Of a DNA stretch of 64,000 bases, positions 7,689-18,127 are shown piece after piece; position 1 is the first letter of the stretch, and every line of letters begins with the position of its first letter. Below the pieces are notes generated by a model. The model ran no database searches. It had not been told where the DNA came from and was given only the letters and a program-made list of their open reading frames with translations. The position numbers and the translations under genes were made by a program. The stretch spans positions 310,001 to 374,000 of the forward strand of contig CAWKNX010000004.1 in the NCBI GenBank assembly GCA_963851085.1, given 5' to 3'. This DNA comes from DATFVJ01 sp963851085 (GTDB lineage Bacteria > Actinomycetota > Actinomycetes > Streptosporangiales > Streptosporangiaceae).

Positions 7689-10452
7689 GTGGGCGAGCAG
7701 CTGGTGCCCGGCGTGCCGCCGGTGCCCGCCGTGGCGGACGGCGTGCCGCGCGCCGTCGACCCGACCGAGCCCGCCCGCCGCTTGCTTCGTGACCTGCGCG
7801 CGGACCGCCGCGGGCTGTCGAGCCGGGAGGTCGCCCGCCGCCTCGACGTCGTCGGCCCCAACGAGCTGCCGCGCCGCCGCGCGGAGCCGTGGTGGCGTGA
7901 GCTGGTCCGGCAGGTGAGTCACCCGCTGGCTCTGCTGCTGTGGGCGGCCGGGCTCCTGGCCTTCGCCGCGGGGACGCCCACCCTCGGCTGGGCGATCTTC
8001 GCCGTGATCGCGCTGAACGCGCTGTTCGCCTTCGCTCAGGAACGCCAGGCGGTCCGCGCGGTCGAGGCGCTGCGGGCCTACCTCCCGGAGCAGGCGCGGG
8101 TGATGCGTGACGGCCGCGAACTGGCCGTGCCGGCGCGCGAGCTCGTCCCCGGGGACGTGCTGCTCGTCGAGGAGGGCGAACGGGTCTCGGCGGACGCCCG
8201 GCTGCTCGACGGTGCGGTCGACGTCGACATGTCCACGCTGACCGGTGAGTCGCTGCCAGTCGGCCGCTACAGTTCCGCGCCGGGACACCCACGTGCCGCT
8301 GCTGCACGCCCGCGAGCTTCTCTTCACCGGCACCACCTGCGTCGCAGGCACCGCGACCGGGGTCGTCTACGCGACCGGGGCGCACACCGAGCTGGGTCGC
8401 ATCGCGGCGCTGAGCCAGCGGGTGCGCCGCGAGGAGAGCCCGCTGGAGCATCAGGTCCGCCGCGTTGCGTGGCTGATCGCCGTGGTCGCGGTCGGCGTCG
8501 GTCTGGTGTTCTTGCCGCTCGGTTTGCTGGCCGGGCTGACCTTCGGCGATGCGGCCGTGTTCGCCGTCGGCCTGCTCGTCGCGAACGTCCCCGAGGGGCT
8601 GCTGCCGACGATCACGCTCGCCCTTGCGGTCGGGGTCCGGTCGCTGGCCCGCCGCGGCGCGGTTGTCAAGCGGCTGAGCGCGGTCGAGACCCTCGGCTCG
8701 ACGACGGTGATCTGCACAGACAAGACCGGCACGCTCACCGAGAACCAGATGGCGGTCACCCGCCTGTGGACCGCGGAGACGGCCTGCGACCTTGATCGTG
8801 ACGTGTCCGGTGGCGCCGTGCCGCCGCCCGGGCCGGCGCTCGCCGCCCTCGTCGACGCGATGGCGGCCTGCACCACAGCGCGGCCGGACGCGAAGGGCCT
8901 GGGCCGCGGTGACGCGACCGAGCTGGCGTTGCTCGCGGCGGCGGATCGGCTCGGCCTGCCGCTCGACGTCGCAGCGCGCGACCGCCGCCGGGCCGGCCTG
9001 TTCCGCTTCGACCCAGTGGTCAAACGGATGACCGTGCTCGAGCCCGGCATTGACGGGTTGCGGGCCTACGTCAAGGGCGCTCCGGAGGAGATCGTCCCGC
9101 GGTGTACCAGGGTGCTCGCCGACGGGCACGAAGAGCCCGCCGGCACCGGCCGCTCCAGGTGCGTCGCGGCGGCGGTCGAGGAGTACGCCGGGCAGGGGCT
9201 GCGCGTGCTCGCCGTCGCCCGGCGCAACCTGACTGCCGCCGACGGCGCCACCGCGCGCGACCGCAGCGCGGTGGAGCGCGACCTCACCCTGCTGGGCCTG
9301 GTGGCGATGTTCGACCCACCGCGTCCAGAAGTGGCCGGCGCCGTCGCCCGGTGCCACCAGGCGGGGATGCGGGTGCACGTGGTGTCCGGCGACCACGGGC
9401 TCACCGCGGCCCAGGTCGCGAAGCAGGTCGGGATCGGCACCGGCGGGCAGCGCGTCGTGACCGGGAGCGATCTCGCCGGCCTGCCTGACGCCGACCTCGA
9501 CCGGCTGCTCGCCGGCCCGGCGAAGTGGTGTTCGCCCGCACGTCACCAGAGGCGAAGCTGCGGATCGCCGACGCGCTGCGGGCCAACGGCGAAATCGTGG
9601 CGATGACCGGCGACGGGGTGAACGACGCCCCGGCGCTGCGCCGGGCGGACATCGGCATCGCGATGGGGCGCAGCGGCACCGACGTCGCACGCGAGGCGGC
9701 GACGATGGTGCTGACCGACGACAACTTCGCGACGATCACCGCAGCCGTCGAGGCCGGACGCAGGGTCTATGACAACGTCCGGAAGTTCATCGTCTACATC
9801 TTCGCCCACGCCGTCCCGGAGGTCGTGCCGTTCCTCGTCTTCGCGCTGTCCGGCGGCGCGATCCCGCTGCCGCTCACCGTGCTGCAGATCCTCGCGATCG
9901 ACCTCGGCACCGAGACGTTGCCGGCGCTCGCCCTGGGCCGCGAGCCGGCCGAGCCGGGGCTGATGCAGCGCCCGCCGCGCCGCCGTACCCAAGGGCGTCA
10001 TCCGCCGGGAGATGCTGGTACGCGCGTGGGGGTGGATGGGCCTCGCCTCGGCGGTACTCGTCATGGCCGGGTTCTTCGCCGTCTTGTGGCGCGCGGGCTG
10101 GGCGCCGGGCGATCCCACCGGCCCGGGCACGCCACTGCACCACGCCTACCTCGAGGCCACGACCGCGACGTTCGCCGGGATCGTCGCGTGCCAGATCGGC
10201 ACCGCGTTCGCGTCACGGACGGAGTCGGCGTCGCTGCGCGAGGTCGGCCTGCTGACCAACCCGCTGCTGTTGTGGGGCATCGCCTTCGAGGTCGCGTTCA
10301 CCGCCGCCCTGGTCTACCTCCCGCCGCTGCAGCAGCTGTTCGGGACGGCGGCGCTGGGACCTGGCACACTCGCCGTCATCGCACCGTTCCCATTTGCCGT
10401 GTGGGGACTGGACGAGCTACGTCGGCTCAGGCGGCGGCGCCGCCGCTCATGA
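7689..10452 (+). pseudogene. CtpF-like cation-transporting P-type ATPase, three frameshifts
   Basis: Full-length P2-type ATPase content of about 920 codons, split over frames. In order: N-terminal cation_ATPase_N region (LSSREVARRLDVVGPNELP), TGES actuator motif (STLTGESLPV, about 8240), NVPEGLLPT in helix 4 (about 8585), phosphorylation loop CTDKTGTLTENQ (about 8715), KGAPEE nucleotide site, GDGVNDAPAL hinge (about 9610) and a C-terminal six-helix region ending at 10452. Frame changes occur near 8275, 9520 and 9985. The protein would be intact if these were base-call errors; otherwise it is a recent pseudogene. The PEGL motif and soft-metal-free N-terminus suggest Ca/Mg/Na-type transport, as for CtpF. 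A second, truncated copy lies at 13900-14785. Confidence 0.85.
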
Positions 10453-10787
10453 CCGGCTGGATCGAGCGGCCGGGCAGATGGCACATGACGACGCTCAGGT
10501 GGCTCCCGAGAAGCGACGTTTGCGAATGGCGGGACATCCACTCGTGGGGTGCGGGCCGCTTTGCGGCTTCGTCCACATGCTGCGCGCCGCTGGTTACGAA
10601 GCGACCGGAATCGACCTCGAGGCGCCGCCGGGGCCCGGTGCTGCCAGGTCGAGTTCGAGCGCGATCTCGGCACGACCGGGCATTGGTGAGCCGAGTCGAG
10701 AGCGCGGCGGCACGCAGATCACCCCGCTCTGCACGATCCCGGTCTTCTTGAACTGGGTTCCGCCACCCGCGCGGAACGATGCCTCCT
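10453..10787. other. Intergenic, no gene seen
   Basis: Only short GC-rich frames occur, none with family motifs. The stretch ends where the acg block copy 2 begins. Confidence 0.4.
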
Positions 10788-11619
10788 CTGGGCCTGCCGG
10801 GGTTGCCATTGGGTCCGTGGCCGCGGGCACTTCGGCACTGTCACGCCCGCGCGCGGCGGTGGTGTCCTGAACGGAGGGGAAGGGCAAGGAGCGGCAAGGA
10901 TGGCGGCACGCAGCGCGGCGTGGGTGCGCGGCTGCGGTGATCTCGCGGCCCGTTTTGTGGTGCGGGCGGCGGTGGCCGCGCCGTCGGTGCATAACACCCA
11001 GCCCTGGTCCTTGGCCAGCCGCCAGGGCGTGATCAGCTTGTGCGCCGATCCGCGCCGGGGCCTGCCGCGGGCCGACCCAGCCGGACGGGAGATGGCGATC
11101 AGCTGCGGGGCCGCCCTGTTCAACCTGCGCCAGGCGGTGCGGCATCTCGGTTTCGCCGCCGGTGTGCGGCTGCTGCCTGATCTGTCGCACCCCGGCCTGC
11201 TGGCCGAGATCCGCTTCGGATGGCACCCGCCGCCGGTACCGGACGAGGAGCAGCTCTACCGGTCGATCCCGCGGCGGCACACCCACCGCGGGCCCTTCAC
11301 CGCGCAGCTGCCCCCCTGCTGATCGGCGACCTGCGCCGCGCTGTCCGCGAGGAGGGCGCCGGCCTGCATATCGTCTGCGACCCCGGCCAGCAGCACCTGC
11401 TGGCCGAGCTGATCCGTGCCGCCGAGCTCACCCAGCGCGCCAGCCCCGGCTTCGCCGCCGAACTGGCCCACTGGGCTCCGCTGCCGGGCGAGGTGCGGGC
11501 GGGACGGCGTGCCAGCAAACGCCTGCCCGAAGCAGCCGGACGGGCTGGAGTTCGCCACCCGCGACTTCGGCTGCGGCACCGGGCGCGGCTTCCCGCTGCC
11601 GTCCCGCCCCGCCAGCCCG
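10788..11619. repeat. 832-bp direct repeat, copy 2 (acg block)
   Basis: Second copy of the block at 256-1087, with one visible base difference. Here the acg gene continues to its natural end beyond the repeat edge, so this is the more complete locus. The repeats enclose bases 1088-10787, and recombination between them would remove a 10,532-bp unit. Confidence 0.95.
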
Positions 11620-11901
11620 GATGCCCTCGGCACGGTCGCGCTGCTCACCACCCGAGACGATCCGCAGGTGAGCTGGCTGCTCGCCGGGCAGGCGCTGCAG
11701 CGGCTGCTGCACGCCACCGCGCACAACGTCAGCGCCGCGTTCCACACCCAGCCCCTCGAACTCCCCGCCCCGCGGGAACGGATCCGCATCGAGATCACCG
11801 GCCGCGGGTACCCGCAGATGCTGCTGCGCCTCGGCTGCGGTGGCCCCACGGTCACCACCCCACGCCGCCCAGTCACCGGCACGCTCACCGAGGAACGCTG
11901 A
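10900..11901 (+). pseudogene. acg: Acg-family nitroreductase, frameshifted (copy 2, full length)
   Basis: All of an approximately 330-residue Acg-like flavoprotein is present over three frames. Frame one runs 10900-11322 and stops in a C6 run; frame two carries LLIGDLRRAVREEGAGLHIV; frame three begins near 11500 (GRDGVPANACPKQPDGLEF) and continues through TVALLTTRDD, VSWLLAGQALQRLLHATAH and HTQPLELPAPRERIRIE to the TGA at 11899-11901. The last part (flavin-site and dimer helix) is missing from copy 1. In mycobacteria Acg-type proteins are strongly induced in hypoxia. A weak box is present at 10825-10839. Confidence 0.85.
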
Positions 11902-11954
11902 ACCCGCCACCCCGGCAGCGCAGGGCTGACCGCCGCCCCCAGCAGGTGGCGCGG

Positions 11955-12893
<939 letters not shown>

Positions 12894-12929
12894 GGCGCCG
12901 ATCTTCAATGATGCCTCGCCCAGGTCACA

Positions 12930-12943
12930 GGGGCGTAGGTCCC
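12930..12943 (-). promoter_or_regulatory. DosR-like box (minus-strand reading GGGACCTACGCCCC)
   Basis: Located 37 bases before the ABC relic start and 158 bases before the small gene at 13101. The palindrome could serve either direction. Confidence 0.55.
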
Positions 12944-13100
12944 TGAACCCGTTGCTCAGCGATGCACTCCGGTCCGGCGTGCAGACAGTGACAGGCCATT
13001 CGGCCCTGCCGGGCTGGATCTGGGTGTGCTCCGGTGTAACTGAAGAAGGCAACGATTTTGCGATCAACCGTGCGTGCACCCTATGCGAGGAGGTGTGCTG

Positions 13101-13358
13101 GTGAGCAAGCAGATGGGCCAGCGGTACCAGGAGCCGCCGACGTCCGCCCTCGAGGAGCGTATGCACCTGCTGGAAGCCCGCGTGACAGCGCTCGCCGACG
13201 CGGTCCGCGTCCTGGCACACGGCCTTGAGGATTTTCCCACCACCGAACCCGGGCAAAGACCTGCCGCCGAAGCCGCCCGGCGCGCCTATGACCTGCTGCT
13301 GGTGGCCGAACCACGGCCGCCGGGCACGCAGCCGGCTGCAGGCCAGCCAGATACCTAA
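13101..13358 (+). CDS. Small helical protein, unknown function
   Basis: An 85-residue protein starting with GTG, preceded by a strong GAGGAGGTG ribosome site at 13087-13095. The middle (residues about 14-45, LEERMHLLEARVTALADAVR) has a heptad-like pattern of Leu/Val/Ala suggesting a short coiled coil. The C-terminus is Pro/Gln-rich. No family was recognised. An in-frame ATG lies 12 bases downstream. It may be driven from the palindromic box at 12930. Codon use, with third-position GC, supports real coding. Confidence 0.5.
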   Translation: MSKQMGQRYQEPPTSALEERMHLLEARVTALADAVRVLAHGLEDFPTTEPGQRPAAEAARRAYDLLLVAEPRPPGTQPAAGQPDT

Positions 13359-13439
13359 CGGCTGCCGCGGCTATTTCACAGTATCTCCGGCATGGCGACC
13401 TGGCTGGCACGGCCCGGCCCGCGCGCCACCGGGCCGGGC

Positions 13440-13645
13440 CTGGTCCCAGCGCGATGACGGCGGGCCGCTGTTTACCCGGATCATGCCTAGCCACACGGCC
13501 GGATCGCGGTCATCGCCTGGTGGGCGCGGGACCTGCGTCTCTGCCGGGGCGCTGGTGGTTTAAGGAGTGTGCGATGTGTGACTGGACCGGTCCGTACGCA
13601 TCGCACGCAGTTTCCAGCCGCGCATCGGCGGCTGGCGCGGGCGTG
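13440..13645 (+). pseudogene. Decayed copy of DUF6186 3' end, boxed promoter and HhH 5' end
   Basis: Parallel to 2630-2895 but shortened. It contains a trace of TRIM-HNRTGR-type coding, the box GGGACCTGCGTCTC (13528-13541), the ggtttaaggagtgtgcgatg ribosome site and start, and about 15 codons beginning MCDWTGPYASHAVS. Beyond that the similarity to the HhH gene disappears. This shows that the promoter-plus-start segment has been copied or that its gene has been lost here. Confidence 0.6.
13528..13541 (+). promoter_or_regulatory. Degenerate DosR-like box GGGACCTGCGTCTC
   Basis: Equivalent in position to the box at 2795-2808, 33 bases before the ATG of the relic at 13574. Confidence 0.45.
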
Positions 13646-13899
13646 TCCCCGAGCGCAGCCGTTCGGCAAATCTTGCGGCAAATCCTCACCCACCGCTGCG
13701 CAGGCGGCTGGGCACCCCAAGCCATCACCGCCTGTGACGTGGGCCGCGGGAAAATGCGCGCGCCGCGCCGCGCACCCGAAACCCAGGCCCGGCCCGCATA
13801 CCGGCGTCAAGCCCGCGTGCGGACTCGCTGCCCGATGGCCGCGAGCTGGATGCCGGCTCTCACCACGAACGCGCGGGGCTGGCAGCCAGGACCGTCTCC

Positions 13900-14785
13900 G
13901 TGAACGACGCCCCCGCCCTGCGCAGGGCCGATATCGGCATCGCGATGGGCCGCTCCGGCACCGACGTGGCCAGGGAGGCGGCCACGATGGTGCTGACCGA
14001 CGACAACTTCGCCACCATCGTGGCGGCCATCCACGGCGGCCGCCGGGTCTACGACAACATCCGGAAGTTCGTCTTCTACATCTTCGCCCATTCCACTCCG
14101 GAGATCGTCCCTTCCTGGTGTTCGCGCTGGCCCGTGGCGCCGTACCCCTTCCTCTGACCGTGCTCCAGCTGCTCGCCTTCGACGTCGGGACCGAGACCCT
14201 CCCGGCCCTGGCGCTCGGCCGGGAAACAGCCGAGCCAGGGATCATGAACCGGCCGCCGCGCCCCCGCAGCGAGGGCGTCATCCGCCGGCCGATGCTGCTG
14301 CGGGCGTGGCTGTTTCTCGACCTGATCGCGGCCACGCTGCAGATGGCGGCGTTCTTCCTGGTGCTCACCCGGGCCGGCTGGCATCCCGGCGCACCCACCG
14401 GGCCCGGGTCCCGCTGCACCACGGCTACCAGCAGGCCACCACGATGACGTTTCTGTCGATGGTGGTCGCGCAGATCGGCACCGCATTCGCGGCCCGCACC
14501 GAACGCGCCTCACTGCGATCGGTCGGCGTGTTCTCAAACCGGTACCTGCTGGCCGGGATCGGCACCGAGCTCACCCTGGCCGCCGCCATCATCTACCTCC
14601 CACCGCTGCAGCACCTGCTGAGCACCGCGGCCCTGCCGCCGCGCCTGCTGCTCATCACGATGCCGTTTCCCTTCATCGTCTGGGGCGCTGACGAGCTGCG
14701 CCGTTACCTCCTGCGCCACGCTGGCCGGCGCCGGTTGCGAGGAAGGCACGTGCAGGACCCACCCCGTCCGCTCAGCAGAGACTAG
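13900..14785 (+). pseudogene. P-type ATPase C-terminal fragment (second ctpF-like copy)
   Basis: The fragment begins abruptly at the hinge motif VNDAPALRRADIGIAMG and continues to the end of the C-terminal membrane domain. It shows clear similarity to 9620-10452 but is diverged. Frame changes occur near 14115 (after HSTPEIVP) and 14410 (after HPGAPTGPG). All N-terminal, phosphorylation and nucleotide-binding parts are absent. The terminal part IYLPPLQHLLSTAALPP is well kept. It cannot transport ions. It probably derives from an ancient duplication of the ATPase at 7689. Confidence 0.8.
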
Positions 14786-14969
14786 GTACCGAACGGCTGC
14801 CGCGGGGATCGGCTCGCCCTGCGTGCGGGGTGCTGCTCGCGTCGGCCGTTCAGGACCTGCGATGTGACGTTCCGCGGTGAGGAGCAGCATCCCGGCACGT
14901 CTTACCAGCAACCCCAGCAACCCCGGCTCGCCGCCTCCGCTCCTGGGACCGGCAGCCCTGCATTCACCG

Positions 14970-14983
14970 GGGACTTTCGGCCC
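14970..14983 (+). promoter_or_regulatory. DosR-like box GGGACTTTCGGCCC
   Basis: Exact match to the island consensus, 52 bases before the ATG at 15035. The leader between box and start (ending ggtaatggaggtgtgg and attgtcATG) is closely shared with those at 25824 and 33473. Confidence 0.75.
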
Positions 14984-15034
14984 TGGGCGATGCCCGCCTG
15001 GCGCCCGGTAATGGAGGTGTGGATGGAGATTGTC

Positions 15035-15214
15035 ATGTCGTTTACCGGCGTCGGCAGTCTCGGTCGCAGCATCGACAAAGCCAACAGGCGGCTGGCTGAC
15101 ATCGCACAGGGATTCGGTGGCGGCGGTGCCGTCGACGAGGCGCTGGCGCAGCTGCCGGCTGATCTCCGTGTACTGCTGGAGCCGGCCTGGCCCGTGATTG
15201 GGGGCGGGCAATGA
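15035..15214 (+). CDS. DUF2267 protein with internal deletion
   Basis: A 59-residue product. The first 25 residues (MSFTGVGSLGRSIDKANRR) and the last 25 (VDEALAQLPADLRVLLEPA) match the ends of the intact DUF2267 protein at 25889. The middle about 90 residues have been removed in frame and replaced by GGGG. It may survive as a leader peptide, since its stop overlaps the ATG of the eRF1-like gene (ATGA at 15211-15214) and it carries the boxed promoter. Loss of the DUF2267 core makes its own function doubtful. Confidence 0.65.
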   Translation: MSFTGVGSLGRSIDKANRRLADIAQGFGGGGAVDEALAQLPADLRVLLEPAWPVIGGGQ

Positions 15215-16344
15215 TAAGCCGGGCGGACGTTGACAAGCTGCTGAGCGCACACGCCACCGACCCGGTGGTGCTGTCGCTCTACGTGCAGGTGCCGGTAGAC
15301 CCGGCCGCGCTGCGCGGCCTGCCGGCCAGGGCAGGCGAGCTCCTCGCGGCGGCGGCAGGCACTCACGCAGACGGCCTCCGTGCTGCGCGGGCACGAGCCG
15401 CTGACGTCAAGGCGGTGCGGGATCTGCTGGAGGAGCATGCCCGTGGCTGGCTGGGCCACACCGCCGCGATCTTCGCCTGCGGCCCCCTGGGCCTGGCCGA
15501 TGCGATCGCGCTGCCCGGCACGGTGCCGGAACGAGCGGTTATCGCGACCCGGCCTCATGTGCGGCCCCTGCTCGTGGCCCTGCAGCGGCACCCCGCCTAC
15601 CACGTGGCCGTCGTCGACCGGCGCCACGCCTGGGTGTTCAAGGTGGCCGGTGAGCGGATCGACACGGTCGCCCAGTCGGACGCCGAAGGCGTGCGCAGCC
15701 CCGGCTTCGGCGGCTGGTACGGCCTGGAGGCCTACCGGATCCACGAACGTGTGATTCAGCTCGCCCGTCGTCATTATCGCGAGACGGCCGCCCTGCTCGG
15801 ACAGGCCATGGGTGCCGCCCAGCCGCAGCCGCTGGTTGCTGGCGGGCATGAGGAAAGCATCCCGCAGTTCCTCGCCGTTCTTCCCGCCGGGCTGCGGGAT
15901 CGCCTGGCCGGCAGCTTCGCCGCCGATCCGCACACCCTGACCCCCGCACGGGTACGCGAACTGGCGGCACCTGTCATCGAACACTGGGTAACAGCGCGCG
16001 AGCAACGACTCATGAGCCAGATCCGTGAACTGCCGCCGGGCGGGCTGGCCGCGGCCGGCCTGCACGAATGCGCCGCCGCGGTAAACCAGCACGCCGTCCA
16101 GCTGCTGATCGTGCCCGACGACGGGCTGGTTCCCGGATACGCCTGCGGGCGGTGTGGTGGGCTCGCGCTCGCCGGTGGTGACTGCCCTGGCTGCGGCGCG
16201 GCGCTCGGTCCGGTCCCTGACCTCATCGAGGAAATGGCGGTCCAGACCCTCGGCGACGGCGGGCTGGTGGAAGCGGTTTCAGATCTGCCAGGCGGCGTCG
16301 CCGCACGTCTGCGGTTCCCGCTGGCCGCCGGTGCGGAGAGGTGA
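15211..16344 (+). CDS. eRF1/Vms1-fold dormancy protein (Rv2629-like, baeRF family)
   Basis: A 377-residue protein of the bacterial eRF1-related (baeRF/VLRF1-like) group. Strands such as HVAVVDRRHAWVFKVAGERI (about residues 130-150) and a FGGWYGLEAYRIHERVIQLARRHY helix are typical. The C-terminal part has a zinc-ribbon-like CGRCG...CPGCG (about residues 311-328). M. tuberculosis Rv2629, of similar length, is a DosR-regulon member. By fold it could act on stalled ribosomes or tRNA, but this is inference. It is translationally coupled to the upstream DUF2267 leader and to the downstream HPF gene (GTGA overlap at 16341-16344), giving a ribosome-related operon. Confidence 0.8.
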   Translation: MISRADVDKLLSAHATDPVVLSLYVQVPVDPAALRGLPARAGELLAAAAGTHADGLRAARARAADVKAVRDLLEEHARGWLGHTAAIFACGPLGLADAIALPGTVPERAVIATRPHVRPLLVALQRHPAYHVAVVDRRHAWVFKVAGERIDTVAQSDAEGVRSPGFGGWYGLEAYRIHERVIQLARRHYRETAALLGQAMGAAQPQPLVAGGHEESIPQFLAVLPAGLRDRLAGSFAADPHTLTPARVRELAAPVIEHWVTAREQRLMSQIRELPPGGLAAAGLHECAAAVNQHAVQLLIVPDDGLVPGYACGRCGGLALAGGDCPGCGAALGPVPDLIEEMAVQTLGDGGLVEAVSDLPGGVAARLRFPLAAGAER

Positions 16345-17253
16345 GCATCATGAGTGCGCAGACGCTGCAGATGCAGACCGAGGCCCGCGGCGCCGTTCCG
16401 GCGAGCGCGATGGAGCTGGCCGTCCAGAAGGTCCGCTCGCTGCTGCGGCTAGCTCCCGAGCCGGTGCTGTTCGCCCGGGTGAAACTCACCATGGCCGCCG
16501 ATCCGGCCGCCACGCGCCCCGCGATCGCCCAGGCCAATCTGGACCTGGGCGGACGGCTGATCCGCGCCCAGGCCACCGCCGCCACCATGCCCGAGGCGGT
16601 CGAGCGGATGAGCGACCGGCTCCGGACCCGGCTGGAACGCGCGGCCCGGAACTGGGCGGCGATCCGCGGCGGAACACCGGTCCCCCTGCCGCATGAATGG
16701 CGCCATCAGAGCATGCCGTCCCCGCGCATGCCCTATTACCCCCGCCCGCAGGGGGAACGCACCGTGATCCGGCACAAGGCGTACACCCTGGCCCGGCAGA
16801 CCGCCGACGAGGCCGCCGCCGAACTGGAACTGCTGGACTACGACTTCCACCTGTTCACCGAGCGCGCCACCGGCCAGGACAGCGTCATCTACCGGACCGC
16901 CAGCGGGTACCGGCTGGCCCAGGCCCGCCCACGGCCCGGCCGCCTTCCCCCACCGAACGCCCCGATCACGGTCAGCACGCATCCCGCGCCCAGGCTCACC
17001 CCCGCCGGCGCCATCGCACGGCTGGAGGCTCTCGGCCACCCATTCCTGTTCTTCGTCAACAGCCAGACCGGCCGCGGCAACCTGATCTATCACCGCTACG
17101 ACGGCCACTACGGCCTCATCACGCCCGCAGGGCGCCCGATCCGCTGGAGGGCGTAAATGCACGAATGAGCGGCCTGGACAGCAGCTGCGCCGCGCACAAG
17201 CGACGGGGCGAATCGTGCCGCCCAGCCCGCTCCGGTTGATCAGCTCGCCTTCT
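16313..17253. repeat. 941-bp direct repeat, copy A (hpf block)
   Basis: Identical, as far as I can read, to 33584-34524. It includes the last 32 bases of the eRF1-like gene, all of the HPF gene and, at its right edge, the final 14 bases of a reverse-oriented Hsp20 gene that is absent here but intact beside copy B. Confidence 0.95.
16341..17156 (+). CDS. hpf: Ribosome hibernation promoting factor (copy A)
   Basis: A 271-residue protein from the GTG at 16341 (an ATG follows three codons later). Residues about 10-110 are an S30AE/HPF domain (VQKVRSLLRLAPEPVLFARV, AQATAATMPEAVERMSDRL). Two C-terminal S30AE_C-like domains follow, VIRHKAYTLARQTADEAAAE with DYDFHLFTERATGQDSVIYR (about 140-200) and GAIARLEALGHPFLFFVN with GNLIYHRYDG (about 215-262). 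This architecture matches actinobacterial dormancy HPFs and Rv0079 (DATIN). It would dimerise ribosomes into inactive particles. Its sequence is duplicated exactly at 33612. The start overlaps the preceding stop. Confidence 0.88.
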   Translation: MSIMSAQTLQMQTEARGAVPASAMELAVQKVRSLLRLAPEPVLFARVKLTMAADPAATRPAIAQANLDLGGRLIRAQATAATMPEAVERMSDRLRTRLERAARNWAAIRGGTPVPLPHEWRHQSMPSPRMPYYPRPQGERTVIRHKAYTLARQTADEAAAELELLDYDFHLFTERATGQDSVIYRTASGYRLAQARPRPGRLPPPNAPITVSTHPAPRLTPAGAIARLEALGHPFLFFVNSQTGRGNLIYHRYDGHYGLITPAGRPIRWRA

Positions 17254-17565
17254 GACGACGGCAGCCTGCCAGAGTGCTGGCTGGTGGCCGAATGCCGATG
17301 AGCCCGCCAGCGGCGGCGGGGCAGCGCCGCGCAACGGCCCGAAGACGTGCCCCGGCGCAGGCCGACGGTCAAACGGCAACGGCAGCATCCCGCGTCGGAC
17401 CGTGCCGAGGAACGCCGCATCCTTGCCGATGGCCGCCGCCACGTCGCGGGCACGGGCGACGACGTTGAAATACTGCCGCATCCGGAAAATATCCAGCGCA
17501 GCGTCCAACGCACTGTGCCTGGGCGGGCCGTCGGTGGTGGCCATGACGATCGCCTCCACCACCAT
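17119..17565 (-). CDS. Unrecognised protein fragment beside the hpf repeat
   Basis: The minus-strand frame begins MVVEAIVMATTDG and continues with HSALDAALDIFRMRQYF, VVARARDVAAAIGKDAAFLG and RRGMLPLPFD. These look like true coding (balanced hydrophobic pattern, no runs of Arg/Pro) for about 80 residues. After base 17254 the frame enters the duplicated block and becomes shadow sequence, so the original C-terminus was probably replaced when the repeat was placed here. I do not recognise the family. Confidence is in the coding nature, not in function. Confidence 0.35.
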   Translation of the reverse strand: MVVEAIVMATTDGPPRHSALDAALDIFRMRQYFNVVARARDVAAAIGKDAAFLGTVRRGMLPLPFDRRPAPGHVFGPLRGAAPPPLAGSSAFGHQPALWQAAVVRRRADQPERAGRHDSPRRLCAAQLLSRPLIRAFTPSSGSGALRA

Positions 17566-17662
17566 CGTGCGCCGCCCACCTCGCCGTCCGGCCAGAGGCG
17601 AAGGTCTCCCCAGCCGGTGCGGGTGAGGAGACCGCTCGCAGCACGCCGCTCCCCGCGAACTG

Positions 17663-18127
17663 CTACCTACGCTCGGCCAGCACCGGGAAACGCTCCAGCA
17701 CCTCGCCGGGTGTTCGAGTCTGGGCTCCCTGCAACGGCTCTGGGGGCGGCCCGGGCCGCGGTACGGGCTCCGGCTCTGGCTCTGGTTCCGGCGGGGGCAA
17801 CGGCCGTGGCTGCGGCCGGGGTTCCGGCGGCGGTATGGGCGGCTCTGGCTCTGGCTCGGGCGGCGGTGCAGGTGGCGGCACTGGGTGCGGCAGCGGCGGC
17901 ACTGGCGGCTCCACTGGTTCTGGCGCGCCGACCTCGGGCCGCGGCGGTTTCGGTCGCGCGAATTCGCCAGGCGCTTCGTGGCCGGGAACTGCGGGCTCGT
18001 GGGAGGAGGGATCGGCTGGCACCCGGAAGTGATTCCCCGCCGGGTCCCTGCGTACCGCACGGCAGCCGCTCAGCCGGCCAGCGTTTCCACGGAGTTCGGA
18101 AGCGTTGCGACAGACCAACCGCAGCAC
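17663..18127 (-). CDS. Proline/glutamate-rich low-complexity protein (doubtful)
   Basis: The minus frame has a central PEPEPEPP / PPPEPRPQPRP region of about 50 residues between less biased ends (GEFARPKPPRPEVG and GEVLERFPVLAERR). The complementary strand reads as a Gly/Ser repeat, so either strand or neither may be coding. The non-repeat C-terminus favours the minus strand. A GTG near 18029 is another possible start. No family is assigned. Confidence 0.3.
   Translation of the reverse strand: MLRLVCRNASELRGNAGRLSGCRAVRRDPAGNHFRVPADPSSHEPAVPGHEAPGEFARPKPPRPEVGAPEPVEPPVPPLPHPVPPPAPPPEPEPEPPIPPPEPRPQPRPLPPPEPEPEPEPVPRPGPPPEPLQGAQTRTPGEVLERFPVLAERR

Noticed and set aside
10453..10787. Possible methyltransferase remnant in the spacer
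   Set aside because: Only a vague ATGIDLEAP-like string is visible; not enough for a family call.
17835..18032. Gly/Ser-repeat frame on the plus strand
   Set aside because: Exact complement of the Pro/Glu-rich minus frame; no start signal or non-repeat flank supports it.
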